From NCBI GenBank assembly GCA_026004675.1, contig BPJP01000005.1, forward strand, positions 62,001-126,000: a DNA stretch of 64,000 bases, in the 5' to 3' direction. The stretch comes from Gemmatales bacterium. Its GTDB lineage: Bacteria; Planctomycetota; Planctomycetia; Gemmatales; Gemmataceae. This document shows, piece by piece, positions 9,769 to 19,447 of this stretch. The notes beneath the pieces were generated by a model. That model made no database searches. It saw only the letters and a program-made list of their open reading frames with translations, and was not told the DNA's origin. Made by a program: the position numbers and the translations under genes. Positions within the stretch are counted from its first letter, which is position 1. Every line of letters starts with the position of its first letter.

Positions 9769-10200
9769 ATGCCAAAATCCCTTTTTCAAACGATATCACT
9801 GATTTCTTGCGGGATCATCAGTGGGACGATCTCTGGCTTCTTGGTCGTTGTATTCGAGTATGTATTAGATCCACTCGGACCGGTGTCACATTACTCATGG
9901 AACTATTCGCTTGGCGGATTGATCTGCGGTTTTCTGGCCGCAGCCGTACATACGGTCGTCAGCTGCTACTGGCCAAGTGTTAGCAATGCGAGAGGCTCGA
10001 CGGTTTTTTGGGCATTGTTCGCAGGAGTTCTGATGTTAGGGCTCAGCTTGCTCGGGTCGGCAAATGGAGACAATCCAATTCGAGTAATCCAATCGACAGG
10101 CATTGCCATAATTGTCGGGGCGGTGTTTGGAGCGATGCTTGGACTCTTGTACTTTTTATCTTGGTATTTATTTAGATCGCATGATAGTCACGAAATGTGA
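9769..10200 (+). CDS. Small four-helix membrane protein of unknown function
   Basis: 143 residues with four clear hydrophobic segments (about residues 8-30, 43-66, 76-96 and 106-132) and short polar loops. It has no recognised domain. GAGGAAG lies six bases before the ATG, so the gene looks intact. It sits between two RHS pieces, and its stop codon directly abuts the first in-frame GTG of the next RHS frame. In RHS polymorphic-toxin loci the position after a tip is where immunity genes lie, and small membrane proteins are frequent there. That role is inference from position only. Confidence 0.6.
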   Translation: MPKSLFQTISLISCGIISGTISGFLVVVFEYVLDPLGPVSHYSWNYSLGGLICGFLAAAVHTVVSCYWPSVSNARGSTVFWALFAGVLMLGLSLLGSANGDNPIRVIQSTGIAIIVGAVFGAMLGLLYFLSWYLFRSHDSHEM

Positions 10201-12188
10201 AGCGGCGTCGAGGCAATATCATCGTTCATACTTACGACGGCATCAATCGGCAATTGCAGTCGAATACTCTCCTGGCCAACGGGGGCGAAGGCAACAGCCT
10301 CCTCGTCGGCTTCACCCACGACTACGACCGCATGAACAACAAGCTGACCGAAGGCAAACTGCACGACGGCTTGAACAGCGAATTCTACGCCTACGACTCG
10401 GCTTATCGGCTGGTCGGCTTCAACCGCACCGCCGGTGGCCAGAATCCCTTGCACAGCCAGTGGACCCTGGACGGCGTCGGCAACTGGCAGACCGTTGACA
10501 GTGAAACGCGCCAGCATTCCGCCTTCAACGAGTTGACCTCGCGACAAACCCAGAATTTGACGCCGGGCGTCCGCCTTATCGACGGCGTGCTCGTCATCAG
10601 CGGCAGCGACCAGGACGACCGGATCGAGGTCAAAGGCCAGGGGAACAACCTCAAAATCAAAGCCGACTTCTTGCCTGATGACGTGACCCTGCCCGCTGGC
10701 GACGTGACGCAGATCATAGTTGTCGCGGGTGCCGGAGACGACCGGGTGACGATCAAGAATAATGTCACCATCGCTGCCCGTCTCGAAGGCGGCCCCGGAA
10801 ACGACCGGTTGCGCGGCGGCAAGGGGAACGATATCCTGGTCGGCGGCTTGGGCGACGACAACCTGCGCGGCGGTGATGGCGACGATACCCTCATCGGCAA
10901 TGACGGCAACGACCGGCTGCGCGGTGAAAAGGGCAATGACCTATTGATCGGCGGTGATGGCGATGATCGGCTCGAAGGCGGCCAGGGGGATGACATTCTT
11001 TTAGGCGGCCCAGGTAACGACAAGCTCAAAGGCGGGCCGGGCAACGACCAGGAAGACCAGGACGGCGACCAGACGGTTGTGTTGCCCTCGTTGCCGGCGG
11101 TGTCGCTGACTTATGACGACAGCGGCAACCAGACGAGCGACGGCGAGTTTTTGTACGAATGGGATTTCCAGAATCGGCTGAGGCGGGTGCGCAGGACAGC
11201 GGGCGGCGTGCTGATTGCCGAGTACGCTTACGATGCCGCCGGGCGGCGGGTTCGCAAGGAAGCGGCCAACTCCGGCAAACGCGACGGCACCACCGATTTT
11301 TACCTCGACGGCTGGCAGGAAATCGAGGAATATCAACTCAAGGGGCAAAACGAAAAACTCGCCCGCGGATACATCTTTGGCATCGGCATCGACGAACCGC
11401 TGGTGATGTCGGTCAAAGGCGAGAAGCTGTTCTATCATCAAAACACGCTCGGCTCGGTGTTTGCCCTGACGAACGCCGGCGGCGATCTGGTCGAGCTATA
11501 CCAATATGACGCCTACGGCCGGCAGACGGTCTTCGACTCGTTTGGGCAGCCGATCCTTGGCGGCGTGTCGGAGGTGGGCAATCCGTTCCTGTTCGTCGGC
11601 CGCCGCCTGGATGCGGAGACGTTGCTGATCTACAACCGGGCGCGGTATTTGGATGTCGTGCAGGGGCGGTTCTTGGGGAGGGATCCGATCGGTCGCTGCG
11701 TGGGAGTGAACCTTTACGCCTATACTAACGGCAGTCCTACGAATACGCGCGACAGCTTCGGTTTGGCTCCACAGAAAAAGAAAATCGCTGGCAAACTCTC
11801 ATGTACTTGCAGCTTCACCTGTGGCGGACTTAAAGCCACGGGGACAGCGCAAGTTGATCTTGCACTAAACGTAAAGTTGTTTCCATGGCAATTAATCGGT
11901 CTTAGGCTCGTGGGGGAAGCGACTAAGGTCATGGCCGCTGGTAACTTGGCGAATTTGTTTACTATTCGTGCTGGTGAAGCGTGCCGTGGGGCGATTAGCA
12001 ACCTGAATTTTGGCGAATTCTGGGGGTGGTGTAAAGCTGCCGCCAAAGGAAGCGCCAAAGGACAAAAGTTTGAGGGGCTTTCAAAAGACAATCTGACACA
12101 AACATGGAAACTCACTAATACTTTTGATCCGGCTTTCGGCGCTCCACGAAAGGCGACAGGTATATGCACAGCAACTGTCAAGATGTGA
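10197..12188 (+). CDS. RHS protein fragment 1 with ten internal RTX repeats and a Cys-rich C-terminal tip
   Basis: A 663-residue frame without signal peptide or convincing start (first codon GTG at 10197), so the N-terminus of the RHS shell is missing. Order: YD-type repeats (residues 1-130), a short beta segment, then about ten nonapeptides of the type GGxGNDxLx (about 196-285, the calcium-binding beta-roll of RTX proteins). More RHS core follows ([39 protein letters not shown]), then the terminal [21 protein letters not shown] junction. A tip of about 150 residues with six cysteines (C-x-C-x3-C plus three more) comes last and resembles nothing I recognise. RHS cores encapsulate or present variable C-terminal effectors; RTX repeats placed inside the core are unusual. 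Confidence 0.75.
   Translation: MKRRRGNIIVHTYDGINRQLQSNTLLANGGEGNSLLVGFTHDYDRMNNKLTEGKLHDGLNSEFYAYDSAYRLVGFNRTAGGQNPLHSQWTLDGVGNWQTVDSETRQHSAFNELTSRQTQNLTPGVRLIDGVLVISGSDQDDRIEVKGQGNNLKIKADFLPDDVTLPAGDVTQIIVVAGAGDDRVTIKNNVTIAARLEGGPGNDRLRGGKGNDILVGGLGDDNLRGGDGDDTLIGNDGNDRLRGEKGNDLLIGGDGDDRLEGGQGDDILLGGPGNDKLKGGPGNDQEDQDGDQTVVLPSLPAVSLTYDDSGNQTSDGEFLYEWDFQNRLRRVRRTAGGVLIAEYAYDAAGRRVRKEAANSGKRDGTTDFYLDGWQEIEEYQLKGQNEKLARGYIFGIGIDEPLVMSVKGEKLFYHQNTLGSVFALTNAGGDLVELYQYDAYGRQTVFDSFGQPILGGVSEVGNPFLFVGRRLDAETLLIYNRARYLDVVQGRFLGRDPIGRCVGVNLYAYTNGSPTNTRDSFGLAPQKKKIAGKLSCTCSFTCGGLKATGTAQVDLALNVKLFPWQLIGLRLVGEATKVMAAGNLANLFTIRAGEACRGAISNLNFGEFWGWCKAAAKGSAKGQKFEGLSKDNLTQTWKLTNTFDPAFGAPRKATGICTATVKM
10771..11693. 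repeat. RHS/RTX repeat unit, copy 1
   Basis: DNA nearly identical to 13252-14112 and, for its last 400 bases, to 17953-18362. Copy 1 has 54 bases more than copy 2 within the RTX part, exactly two 27-bp nonapeptide units (ten against eight). Identity ends at the conserved RHS tip junction, after which the three tips are unrelated. This is the substrate expected for homologous recombination between tip cassettes. Confidence 0.85.
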
Positions 12189-12236
12189 CGCTTGTTCGCG
12201 TCAGCTCCGCACTTTGATAATAAGAACGAGAGGTGG

Positions 12237-13244
12237 ATGATGGCTTTCCAGATGTTTGTTGTGGTCTCCTGTGCGTTATGTGGTGTTGCTGATTGTCAGG
12301 GCGTGACTTTCAGGTCGTACCTTTTGGAAGGGGCAAACGGTGTCTTCGTGCTAAACCTGAAAAAGCTGTTTGCTGATCGAGCCGGGACGAAGCAATTGCA
12401 AAAAACATTTGCCGACTTTGTGCCGTCGCCATTAAGTGCTGCTATCAAACATCGAAGCGAGACATTTGACGTTGTCCGTGATATTGATCGCCTAACAGTT
12501 GTCAAAGCCAATAGTTTGTGTCCTCGTAAAGGTAAATATCATAATAAACCACTTCCGTGTACGTTTTATGCTATAATCGAAGGCGAAATAGATTCGCAAA
12601 AGATCCGCGCGTATCTGGAGTGGCTTTCTCGGAAAGCACCCATCAAGGCAACCAGTCAGCGAGTGAGGTCGATCTCATTGTGGGAGGTTAAAACAGGCGA
12701 CAAGGTCTGCTATGTCGCGGTACCGCAAAGGGGGACGATGATTATCTCGGGTGCGCGACAGCACATCGTCGATACCCTATCAAAGTCTGGGAGTAAAAAA
12801 CCAGGCCACCTCGGTGGCACCATCGCAGAACTCCTCAAAAGGGTCAACTGCCGCGGCGTTGCTGGTTGGGTTGCGAGCAGCGACATGATAATCGGCACTT
12901 TTTACAAGGGGACGCAGAGCATCACGGTCGAGCATATCACATTGGCAGCGAATGGCATCAAGTCGGTCGTGGGATCGGTCACTGGTAGAGACCGCCTAGA
13001 CGTTGAGATGAGCATTGCATGCAAAAATGCACACGTAGCAGAAAAAATAGGTGATGAACTCGTGAGTTTTGCGAAACGAGGAGCAAACGTGTTACGTGAA
13101 CGAGGCAAAGACTTTGAGCCTCTTAGGGAGTCGTTGAAAACCGTTACGGTTACCTCAAAGAACGACGTGGTCCGGCTACAATGGACACTCACGGCAGGCG
13201 CAATCAGCGGGTTACTCAAGACTTTGTACGATGACTCCTTGTAG
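12237..13244 (+). CDS. Secreted protein of unknown function following RHS fragment 1
   Basis: 335 residues. The start at the ATGATG at 12237/12240 follows AGAGGTGG and gives a signal peptide (FQMFVVVSCALCGVADC). The mature part is a mixed alpha/beta protein with no motif I can name. Its last 80 residues (LESLKTVTV-like helix-strand pattern, VRLQWTLTAGAISGLLKTL) resemble the C-termini of large planctomycete secreted proteins of unknown function, such as the one at 38070. It fills the slot directly behind an RHS tip, 48 bp after the stop, and the next RHS fragment resumes immediately after its stop codon. It could be an immunity or cargo partner, but this is not supported by any motif. Confidence 0.65.
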   Translation: MMAFQMFVVVSCALCGVADCQGVTFRSYLLEGANGVFVLNLKKLFADRAGTKQLQKTFADFVPSPLSAAIKHRSETFDVVRDIDRLTVVKANSLCPRKGKYHNKPLPCTFYAIIEGEIDSQKIRAYLEWLSRKAPIKATSQRVRSISLWEVKTGDKVCYVAVPQRGTMIISGARQHIVDTLSKSGSKKPGHLGGTIAELLKRVNCRGVAGWVASSDMIIGTFYKGTQSITVEHITLAANGIKSVVGSVTGRDRLDVEMSIACKNAHVAEKIGDELVSFAKRGANVLRERGKDFEPLRESLKTVTVTSKNDVVRLQWTLTAGAISGLLKTLYDDSL

Positions 13245-14885
13245 CGGCCCTTCGCTGTCCGACTGGAAGGCGGCCCCAATGACGACAACCTGCGCGTCGG
13301 CGCTGGTGACGATACCCTCATCGGCAACGACGGCGACGACCGGCTGGGGGACGACAAGGGCAATGACCTGCTGATTGGCGGTGCTCGCGATGATCGGCTC
13401 GAAGGCGGCCAGGGGGGTGATGTCCTTTTAGGCGGCCCAGGTAACGACAACCTCAAAGGCGGGCCGGGCAACGACCAGGAAGACCAGGACGGCGACCAGA
13501 CGGTTGTGTTGCTGCCGTTGCCAGCGGTGTCGGTGACTTATGACGACAGCGGCAACCAGACCAGCGACGGCGAGTTCCTATATGAATGGGATTTCCAAAA
13601 TCGGCTGCGGCGGGTGCGCCGGACGGCGGGCGGCGTCCTGATTGCCGAGTACGATTACGATGCGGCCGGGCGGCGGGTTCGCAAGGAAGCGGCCAACTCC
13701 GGCAAACTCGACGGCACGACCGATTTTTACCTCGACGGCTGGCAGGAAATCGAGGAATATCAACTCAAGGGGCAAAACGAAAAACTCGCCCGCGGATACA
13801 TCTTTGGCATCGGCATCGACGAGCCGCTGGCGATGTCGGTCAAAGGCGAGAAGCTGTTCTATCATCAAAACACGCTCGGCTCGGTGTTTGCCCTGACGAA
13901 CGCCGGCGGCGATCTGGTCGAGCTATATCAATATGACGCCTACGGCCGGCAGACGGTCTTCGACTCGTTTGGGCAGCCGATCCCCGGCGGCGTGTCGGCG
14001 TTCGGCAATCCGTTTCTGTTTACAGGGCGAAGATTGGATTCGGAGACGTTGCTGATTTACAACCGGGCGCGGTATTTGGATGTCGTGCAGGGGCGGTTTC
14101 TCGCCCGCGATCTTTACACTGATTTCGATTTGTATGCGTATGTGCAGAACAATCCGACGAATTCGACTGATCCGACTGGATTGCAAGCAAAGCGGGCCTT
14201 TGACGAGAAAATACTTAACCTGCCTTTCGATCGCGCAAGGGACGAACTAGGTAAAATTTTAATGAAAAAGCCAATTCCGCACTTGCAACAAGAGGACATT
14301 GCAATTTTGCTTCGATTTAGGATTAAGGAAATAGAACTCAAGAAGCTAGCATCCCCAGGAGTAATAGGGATGGCACTTCTGGCAGGCGTACGTAATCCAC
14401 TCGAGCAGGCGCTAAATCTCCAGCTCGCGAATTTGATCATCGATAACGCCAAATTGCCAGTCGCATACCGTCTACTAACAGCCGCCCTGGTCCAAAGGAA
14501 GGAAGAATTTTCTAAGCTTCCAAACCCGCCGGTCGTGGTTATCGGTAATGTCAATCTTTTCGCGATCCCGGGTAAAATTGCCCAGAATGTTGTTCACAAA
14601 CTCATAAAAGACCTTGGCAGTGAGGATTTCAACGTTCGAGAAAGGGCCACAAAAGAGCTTATGGAGGTGGGTTCCTGGGCACCAGAACTGCTGCGAAAAG
14701 CAACCAAGAGCAACGATGCAGAGGTTTCTAGACGTGCACAACGGATCCTTGGGCAGTTGGCAGAGGACTTCGCCGCCTCCAGCTTTCGCGGGGTTGTCAA
14801 GTTCATTCCAGAAGAAGATCTCAAGAAATTAAGAAGTATAATGCAAGGCGAGATACCATCAGCGCTTCATCCAGCACTCAAATAA
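13245..14885 (+). CDS. RHS protein fragment 2 with eight RTX repeats and a HEAT-like C-terminal tip
   Basis: The frame opens immediately after the TAG that ends the preceding gene and has no start codon of its own near the RTX part, so this is a 5'-truncated RHS piece. It shows about eight RTX nonapeptides (13260-13480), then RHS core almost identical to fragment 1, ending at YVQNNPTNSTDPTGL. The tip of about 230 residues is all-helical. Near its end it contains DLGSEDFNVRERATKELMEV, a HEAT-like repeat typical of planctomycete WD40 proteins, and the same module ends the next gene. Without a start it may be silent until recombined behind an intact RHS N-terminus. Confidence 0.7.
   Translation, partial: RPFAVRLEGGPNDDNLRVGAGDDTLIGNDGDDRLGDDKGNDLLIGGARDDRLEGGQGGDVLLGGPGNDNLKGGPGNDQEDQDGDQTVVLLPLPAVSVTYDDSGNQTSDGEFLYEWDFQNRLRRVRRTAGGVLIAEYDYDAAGRRVRKEAANSGKLDGTTDFYLDGWQEIEEYQLKGQNEKLARGYIFGIGIDEPLAMSVKGEKLFYHQNTLGSVFALTNAGGDLVELYQYDAYGRQTVFDSFGQPIPGGVSAFGNPFLFTGRRLDSETLLIYNRARYLDVVQGRFLARDLYTDFDLYAYVQNNPTNSTDPTGLQAKRAFDEKILNLPFDRARDELGKILMKKPIPHLQQEDIAILLRFRIKEIELKKLASPGVIGMALLAGVRNPLEQALNLQLANLIIDNAKLPVAYRLLTAALVQRKEEFSKLPNPPVVVIGNVNLFAIPGKIAQNVVHKLIKDLGSEDFNVRERATKELMEVGSWAPELLRKATKSNDAEVSRRAQRILGQLAEDFAASSFRGVVKFIPEEDLKKLRSIMQGEIPSALHPALK
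13252..14112. repeat. RHS/RTX repeat unit, copy 2
   Basis: Matches 10771-11693 almost base for base except for a 54-bp shortening in the RTX region and scattered substitutions. It diverges from copy 1 near the end: GGVSAFGNPFLFTG here against [14 protein letters not shown], and LARDLYTD in place of GRDPIG. The left junction is abrupt, within ten bases of the stop codon of the previous gene. Confidence 0.85.
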
Positions 14886-14902
14886 GACCCGAGGTGGGCA
14901 AA

Positions 14903-17393
14903 ATGTGTTTAGTGAGAGATTGCTCGCTAATGAACGGAATGGCGACCATTTTGTTGGTATTCTTGACGCATGCGTCTTTCGCTCAGCCTAAACCAACTAC
15001 TATCGGAACAGAGCGGTTTCGCCATTTTGCGCCTGTCAATGATGTAGCCTTCTCACCGGATGGGACGAAGGTCGCCTCATGCAGTAACGACCGGACTGTT
15101 CGAATATGGAAGACATCGACTGGAGAAGAATTACGGCGGTATGTATTTGACACTTACCCCGAGACCGTGTCATTTTCGCCCGATGGCAAGACACTTGTGG
15201 TCGGTGCTTCACCTGGGATATGGGTATGGAACTGGGAAAACGGCGATCCTCGACTGTATGTAAAGTCAACACCGTTAGAGTTCAGAATCGGCAACAAAGT
15301 CCATCATACTTACTATCGAGTTTTATCGGCCAATCTTCTTAAAGGCGGACGTTTGGCCTGGAGTGACCGAAGTGGCTCGATCGCTGTGCGAGATATGGAT
15401 TCAGGCAAGACTATTTTCTTCAAAAGACATAGATCGCCAATTAGTTTTCTTTTGGGAGAGAATTACTGTGCACCAGTTTTTTCTTTTGACGGCAAGGTTG
15501 TCGCCTGCCATGAATCTGAAGACGTCGTATCAGTTTCGAGTATCGAGAAAAACAAAGTGATATGTCGGATCAAGGTAAAAGCCCTGGCGACAATGGCGTT
15601 TGCTCCGAATAGCAGTTGCCTTGCGTTGGGATGTACTACAGGCTCGGTGGCTATTTGGGATTTGGCCACTGGCAAGCTGTGTCGTCGCCTCGAAACAGGC
15701 ATTCAAGCAGATACTATAGAATTCGCGCCTAACGGTAAGGCAGTCGCTATGGTAACTAAGGGTGGCCTCATTCGCATCGTGGGCTTACCGCAGGGCAACA
15801 AGATACAAGAGATTCAAGGGCCTCTTACCGGCGTGCTTTCTCTGCGTTTTTCTAACGATAGCGTCCTTCTCGCCGCGGGAGGGGAAGTAGAAGCCGTTCG
15901 CATTTGGAACGTTGAAACTGGTGTCGCTCTTGGGCCACAAGGCGTACATTATGCTCGCGTTTCGTCGCTGTGCTTATCGCCTAAAGGACAGATAGCATCT
16001 GTTGGGTATGATGGCCAAGTAGGCGTCTGGAATTCACAGACGGGAAAACGAGTGCATCTTCTCCAAGGTCATAAAGACAGGCTGCTTACGGTGGCCTTTT
16101 CATCAGATGGCAAGCTAATAGCGTCCGGAGGATTCGGAGGGGAGATTCGAGTGTGGAATGCATTCAATGGAACGCTGGCATTCGTGTTAAAAAGTGCCGA
16201 AAAACACATATTGAAGTTAGTGTTTGCCCAAAGTGATAGAGTTTTGGTTTCACTTGGAGGCACCGCAATAGAGGTCTGGGACATTAGCAGTAAAAAAAAG
16301 AAGATCAGTATTGATGTCCGTCACAAAGTGGATGTGATCTGTGCTTCAGGCGGTAGTCGCTTGGTAACGGTCATGCAAGAGAAAGTAGCTATATGGGATT
16401 TGGCTACACACTCGATTGTCAAGTTCATTGATCTTCAAAGCCCGAAAAAGCCAACAATAACAGCTTTGTCGCCCGACGGTAGGATGTTAGCGGTGGCCTC
16501 GAACTGGCGAGTTTCTGATTTTCCGGAAATTGTTGAGCCAGTGCCGTCCGTTACGCTTTATGAAATGTATACCGGAAGGAAAATTCGAACTATGCACTTC
16601 ACGCAACCATTGTTTTTTGGAGCGCGTTCGGTTTTCAAGTTTGATGCGGAAATAAGTTCAATGTGTTTCGTTGGAAACCAGCTGGTGGCATGTGGACTAG
16701 AGAAGGGAAAGATTGTCCTTGGCAAAGTTGTGGACGGACATCTTTTTTGCCAGCTTACAGGAGGCTCTGGGCAGGTCTTGTCCTTAGTTAGTTCCGAAAA
16801 CGGAGGATACCTTGTGTCCGGAAACTCCGATTCGACGATCCGAATGTGGCGATTGAGCGAGAAACGGCCCAAGCTCCAAATAGAATCGCTCACACAAGAA
16901 CGATGTGAATCATTTTGGAAAGACCTGTCATCCCAGGATGCCCGCGCGGCTTATCAAGCGATTTTTTGCATTTGCAAGCGCACCAGATGATGCAGTTAAA
17001 TTCTTGAAAAAGCGGATACATATAGTTCCGCGCGTACCAGAACGGACAATTGAGGCGTATATCGACGACCTGGATAGCGATTTCTTCAATCAGCGCAAAC
17101 TCGCCTTCGAACAATTATGCACGCTTGGTGATCTGGCAGTTCCTGCTTTGAGGCGACGATTGAATGAAAAACCTTCGAATGAACAACGTCGAGCCATCGA
17201 AAGAATACTAACAAGAGTTCGCCAGCGTTCGTATTCGTCCGCGGAGCTCCAGCAGCTTCGTTCTATTCAGATTCTCGAGTATGCATCCACGAACGAAGCT
17301 AAAGAAATTCTAGAATCTATTTCAATGGGCGCGCCAGCTTCTCGGATTACGCAAGAGGCTAAATATGCGATTCTGCGACTACAGAGGAAGTGA
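14903..17393 (+). CDS. Secreted WD40 protein with C-terminal HEAT-like domain, interrupted by a +1 frameshift
   Basis: The ATG at 14903 follows GAGGTGG; a signal peptide (MATILLVFLTHASFAQ) comes next. About fourteen WD40-type blades can be counted (FSPDGTKVASCSNDRTVRIW is the first, SGNSDSTIRMW the last), enough for two seven-bladed propellers. The frame closes at 16990 after FWKDLSSQDARAAYQAIF, but the family's continuation (AFASAPDDAVKFLKKRI, then AYIDDLDSDFFNQRKLAFEQ and LGDLAVPALRRRL) runs on in the +1 frame to 17393. The shift lies in a run of six T at 16962-16967; five T would restore one protein of about 829 residues. WD40-HEAT proteins of this form are common in planctomycetes; the ligand is unknown. 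Confidence 0.8.
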
Positions 17394-17444
17394 TGTCCGC
17401 ACTGAAAACTCAATCCGGTGAACGCTTGCGGGATCGGAACCACA

Positions 17445-17540
17445 CGCCCTTGCTGGGCGGCTCAACATCGCGGCCAACGGGCGAATCGCCGCCCAACGCT
17501 CGATGGCAACGCGACTCGTTGTAATAGGCGAAGTAAACGG
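17445..17540 (-). pseudogene. Remnant of an integrase-type (IS3/IS481-like) transposase C-terminus
   Basis: On the minus strand this reads VYFAYYNESRCHRALGGDSP followed by VGRDVEPP, matching the end of DDE integrase-core transposases (the NxxRxHxxL signature before the terminal P-rich segment). Everything upstream of it has been lost. It is flanked by pieces of the dispersed repeat (17400 and 17733), showing that this interval was built by several insertions. Confidence 0.7.
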
Positions 17541-17732
17541 GAAGGCTTCGGTGATTTGCTGGGCAACCCACTTCCCTACGCCCTCCTCTCTTTTCCCTCC
17601 TCCACCGCTGGCACGCCCGGCAGCGCCGCAATCGCTGCCTCCTGGTCATGCAAGCCGACGTGCGTATAGAGTATCCGTCCTGTTGAGTACACGTGCGCGG
17701 CAGGCCAGTCGGCAGCGAAAAGTCCCTGTCCG

Positions 17733-17815
17733 TACCGAAAACTCAATCCGATGAACAAATGGCCATGAATCGAGCCGGTCGCAGCAGGCCGCCAGAGCGA
17801 TAACGGGAGACGAAA
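17733..17815. repeat. Dispersed repeat, copy A
   Basis: Starts with TGTCCGTACCGAAAACTCAA and ends with GCCGCCAGAGCGATAACGGG. Closely related copies lie at 22484-22567 and 22753-22803, with a fragment at 17396-17424. Length is about 85 bases and identity is high in both halves. It is not a tRNA or a terminator. Its association with RHS debris suggests it belongs to a mobile or recombining unit. Confidence 0.7.
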
Positions 17816-17951
17816 GGGTGTCAAAAACAAAACGAAGCCCGAGAATCGGACGAAAACGCGGGCACGCGCATACCCTGATCGCGGCAATCGATCAAAACGC
17901 CGAAACTACGCCGCTCGCGTATACAGATGATGCAAGCCGCCAGCTTGCGGG

Positions 17952-18935
17952 ATCGGCACGACCGATTTTTACCTCGACGGCTGGCAGGAAATCGAGGAAT
18001 ATCAACTCAAGGGGCAAAACGAAAAACTCGACCGCGGATACATCTTTGGCATCGGCATCGACGAACCGCTGGTGATGTCGGTCAAAGGCGAGAAGCTGTT
18101 TTACCATCAAAACACGCTCGGTTCGGTGTTTGCCCTGACGAACGCCGGCGGCGATCTGGTCGAGCTATATCAATATGACGCCTACGGCCGGCAGACGGTC
18201 TTCGACTCGTTTGGGCAGCCGATCCTCGGCGGCGTGTCGGAAGTGGGCAATCCGTTCCTGTTCGTCGGTCGGCGGCTCGATGCGGAGACATTGCTCATCT
18301 ACAATCGAGCGCGGTATTTGGATGTCGTGCAGGGGAGGTTTGTGGGGAGGGATCCGATTGGCTTTTCCACCGGGGACGGGACTCTTTACGAATATGTGGC
18401 AAACAATTCGGCCAACGTTACCGATCCAACCGGAGAGCAGCAACTCACAAAACAAGATCACGTGCGAATCATTCGACAGATTGACGGAACTATTAAATGG
18501 ATCAGGATCGATAAAGAGATGCGAGCGCAGGAACGACAGCAATATCTAAAGGCTCTTGAGACAGTACGACAATCTTTGGTTGGGACGAAGCCAAATGTTG
18601 TCATCAGGCTAAAGATGGTTTTCGCACCCGCTACGCTTGTTACGCCTACAATTAACAAGACGGTGAAAATCACATTTCCCCAGGTAGGAGGCTTGGCGAA
18701 AAAACGCATGCTTCTTTTCTATGATGGTCGCCAGATTTATGGTGGGAAGGTCCAGAAACAGTATGAATTGACCGTGAGGCGCAACCTCAAACCATTCAAT
18801 CCGAATCAAATACGCGGCAATGCGGCTGATCCGGCGAATCTCGGATACCGCGTAAATGCATGGATTTTTGACGAACGTGGACGTCTTTGGGCCACTTCGT
18901 GGGGATGGATTGCGGTCGTTCCTGGTCAGCGGTGA
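17952..18935 (+). CDS. RHS protein fragment 3 with unrelated C-terminal tip
   Basis: The RHS core begins abruptly at [16 protein letters not shown] with no upstream RTX or YD repeats; the first in-frame ATG is 18072, inside the core. The core ends at GRDPIGFSTGDGTLYEYVAN and NVTDPTG. The tip of about 165 residues starts with a charged helix and then becomes beta-rich (TLVTPTINKTVKITFP, RMLLFYDGRQIYGGKV, GYRVNAWIFDERGRLW), with no recognised motif. Like the other fragments it lacks a signal, a start and most of the shell. Expression as such is doubtful; a role as a donor cassette is inference. Confidence 0.65.
   Translation: MGTTDFYLDGWQEIEEYQLKGQNEKLDRGYIFGIGIDEPLVMSVKGEKLFYHQNTLGSVFALTNAGGDLVELYQYDAYGRQTVFDSFGQPILGGVSEVGNPFLFVGRRLDAETLLIYNRARYLDVVQGRFVGRDPIGFSTGDGTLYEYVANNSANVTDPTGEQQLTKQDHVRIIRQIDGTIKWIRIDKEMRAQERQQYLKALETVRQSLVGTKPNVVIRLKMVFAPATLVTPTINKTVKITFPQVGGLAKKRMLLFYDGRQIYGGKVQKQYELTVRRNLKPFNPNQIRGNAADPANLGYRVNAWIFDERGRLWATSWGWIAVVPGQR
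17953..18362. repeat. RHS repeat unit, copy 3 (5' truncated)
   Basis: Nearly identical to 11290-11693 of copy 1, including the downstream GRDPIG junction, but lacking the RTX segment. It differs from copy 1 by only scattered bases, for example one change giving LDRGYIF in place of LARGYIF. Confidence 0.85.
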
Positions 18936-18965
18936 TAATCGCCACAAGTTTAACGAGAGCGAGCG

Positions 18966-19121
18966 ATGAAACCCGCGATCTTGGTCATTGGCGCCTTGCT
19001 GGCGGATCCATCTTCGCCACTACTGACGGCGCAACACTCCCTTAGAATTCCGTTGCTTGCGGCTAAAAGGCTACCTATACTGCGACTCAAACAAGCGAAG
19101 GCCCGCATGCTTTTTGGCTAG
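18966..19121 (+). CDS. Possible small protein, 51 residues
   Basis: ATG at 18966 with a weak purine-rich leader, a hydrophobic N-terminus (AILVIGALLA) and a basic C-terminus, ending 15 bases before the TerB-AAA+ gene. It has no recognisable domain. It may be a leader peptide, the remains of a larger gene, or a chance frame. Confidence 0.3.
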   Translation: MKPAILVIGALLADPSSPLLTAQHSLRIPLLAAKRLPILRLKQAKARMLFG

Positions 19122-19447
19122 GCGAGAACCAGGAGAATGATACGTATGAACGGTAGCGACAAAATCGAAGCGATGCTCGAGCTAATGTGCTCTGAAGTCG
19201 GCAATGTTATTCTGAATAATCGAGCGGAAGCAGCCAAGTTCGCTCAAAACTTACCCATTCGTCAGCTTTTTGAAGATTTCGGCGACACTGGCACCGGAAT
19301 CGGCTTAATGCTGAACGCCGCTTCGATGTCAGACGTGTTCTTCTTTCTCGTTCACTCTATCCAAGCTGACGGCCAAGTCGACCAAGAAGAGCTTTTTTGT
19401 GCGATGCAATTGGTTTCACAATCGTTATACCGCTACTGCTGGCTTAA

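Larger units (their letters stand above)
17394..17952. other. Mosaic intergenic interval of repeat and transposase remnants
   Basis: About 560 bases with no intact gene. It contains a short copy of the dispersed repeat (near 17400-17424), the transposase remnant, a longer copy of the dispersed repeat (17733-17815), and then RHS fragment 3. The 14-base string GCTTGCGGGATCGG occurs both near 17424 and near 17943, bracketing the interval; it may be a duplicated junction left by an insertion. Confidence 0.55.

Noticed and set aside
14903-17393. Programmed frameshifting in the WD40 gene at the T6 run
   Set aside because: It remains possible, but five other genes in the window carry the same one-base excess. 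A shared technical cause is simpler.
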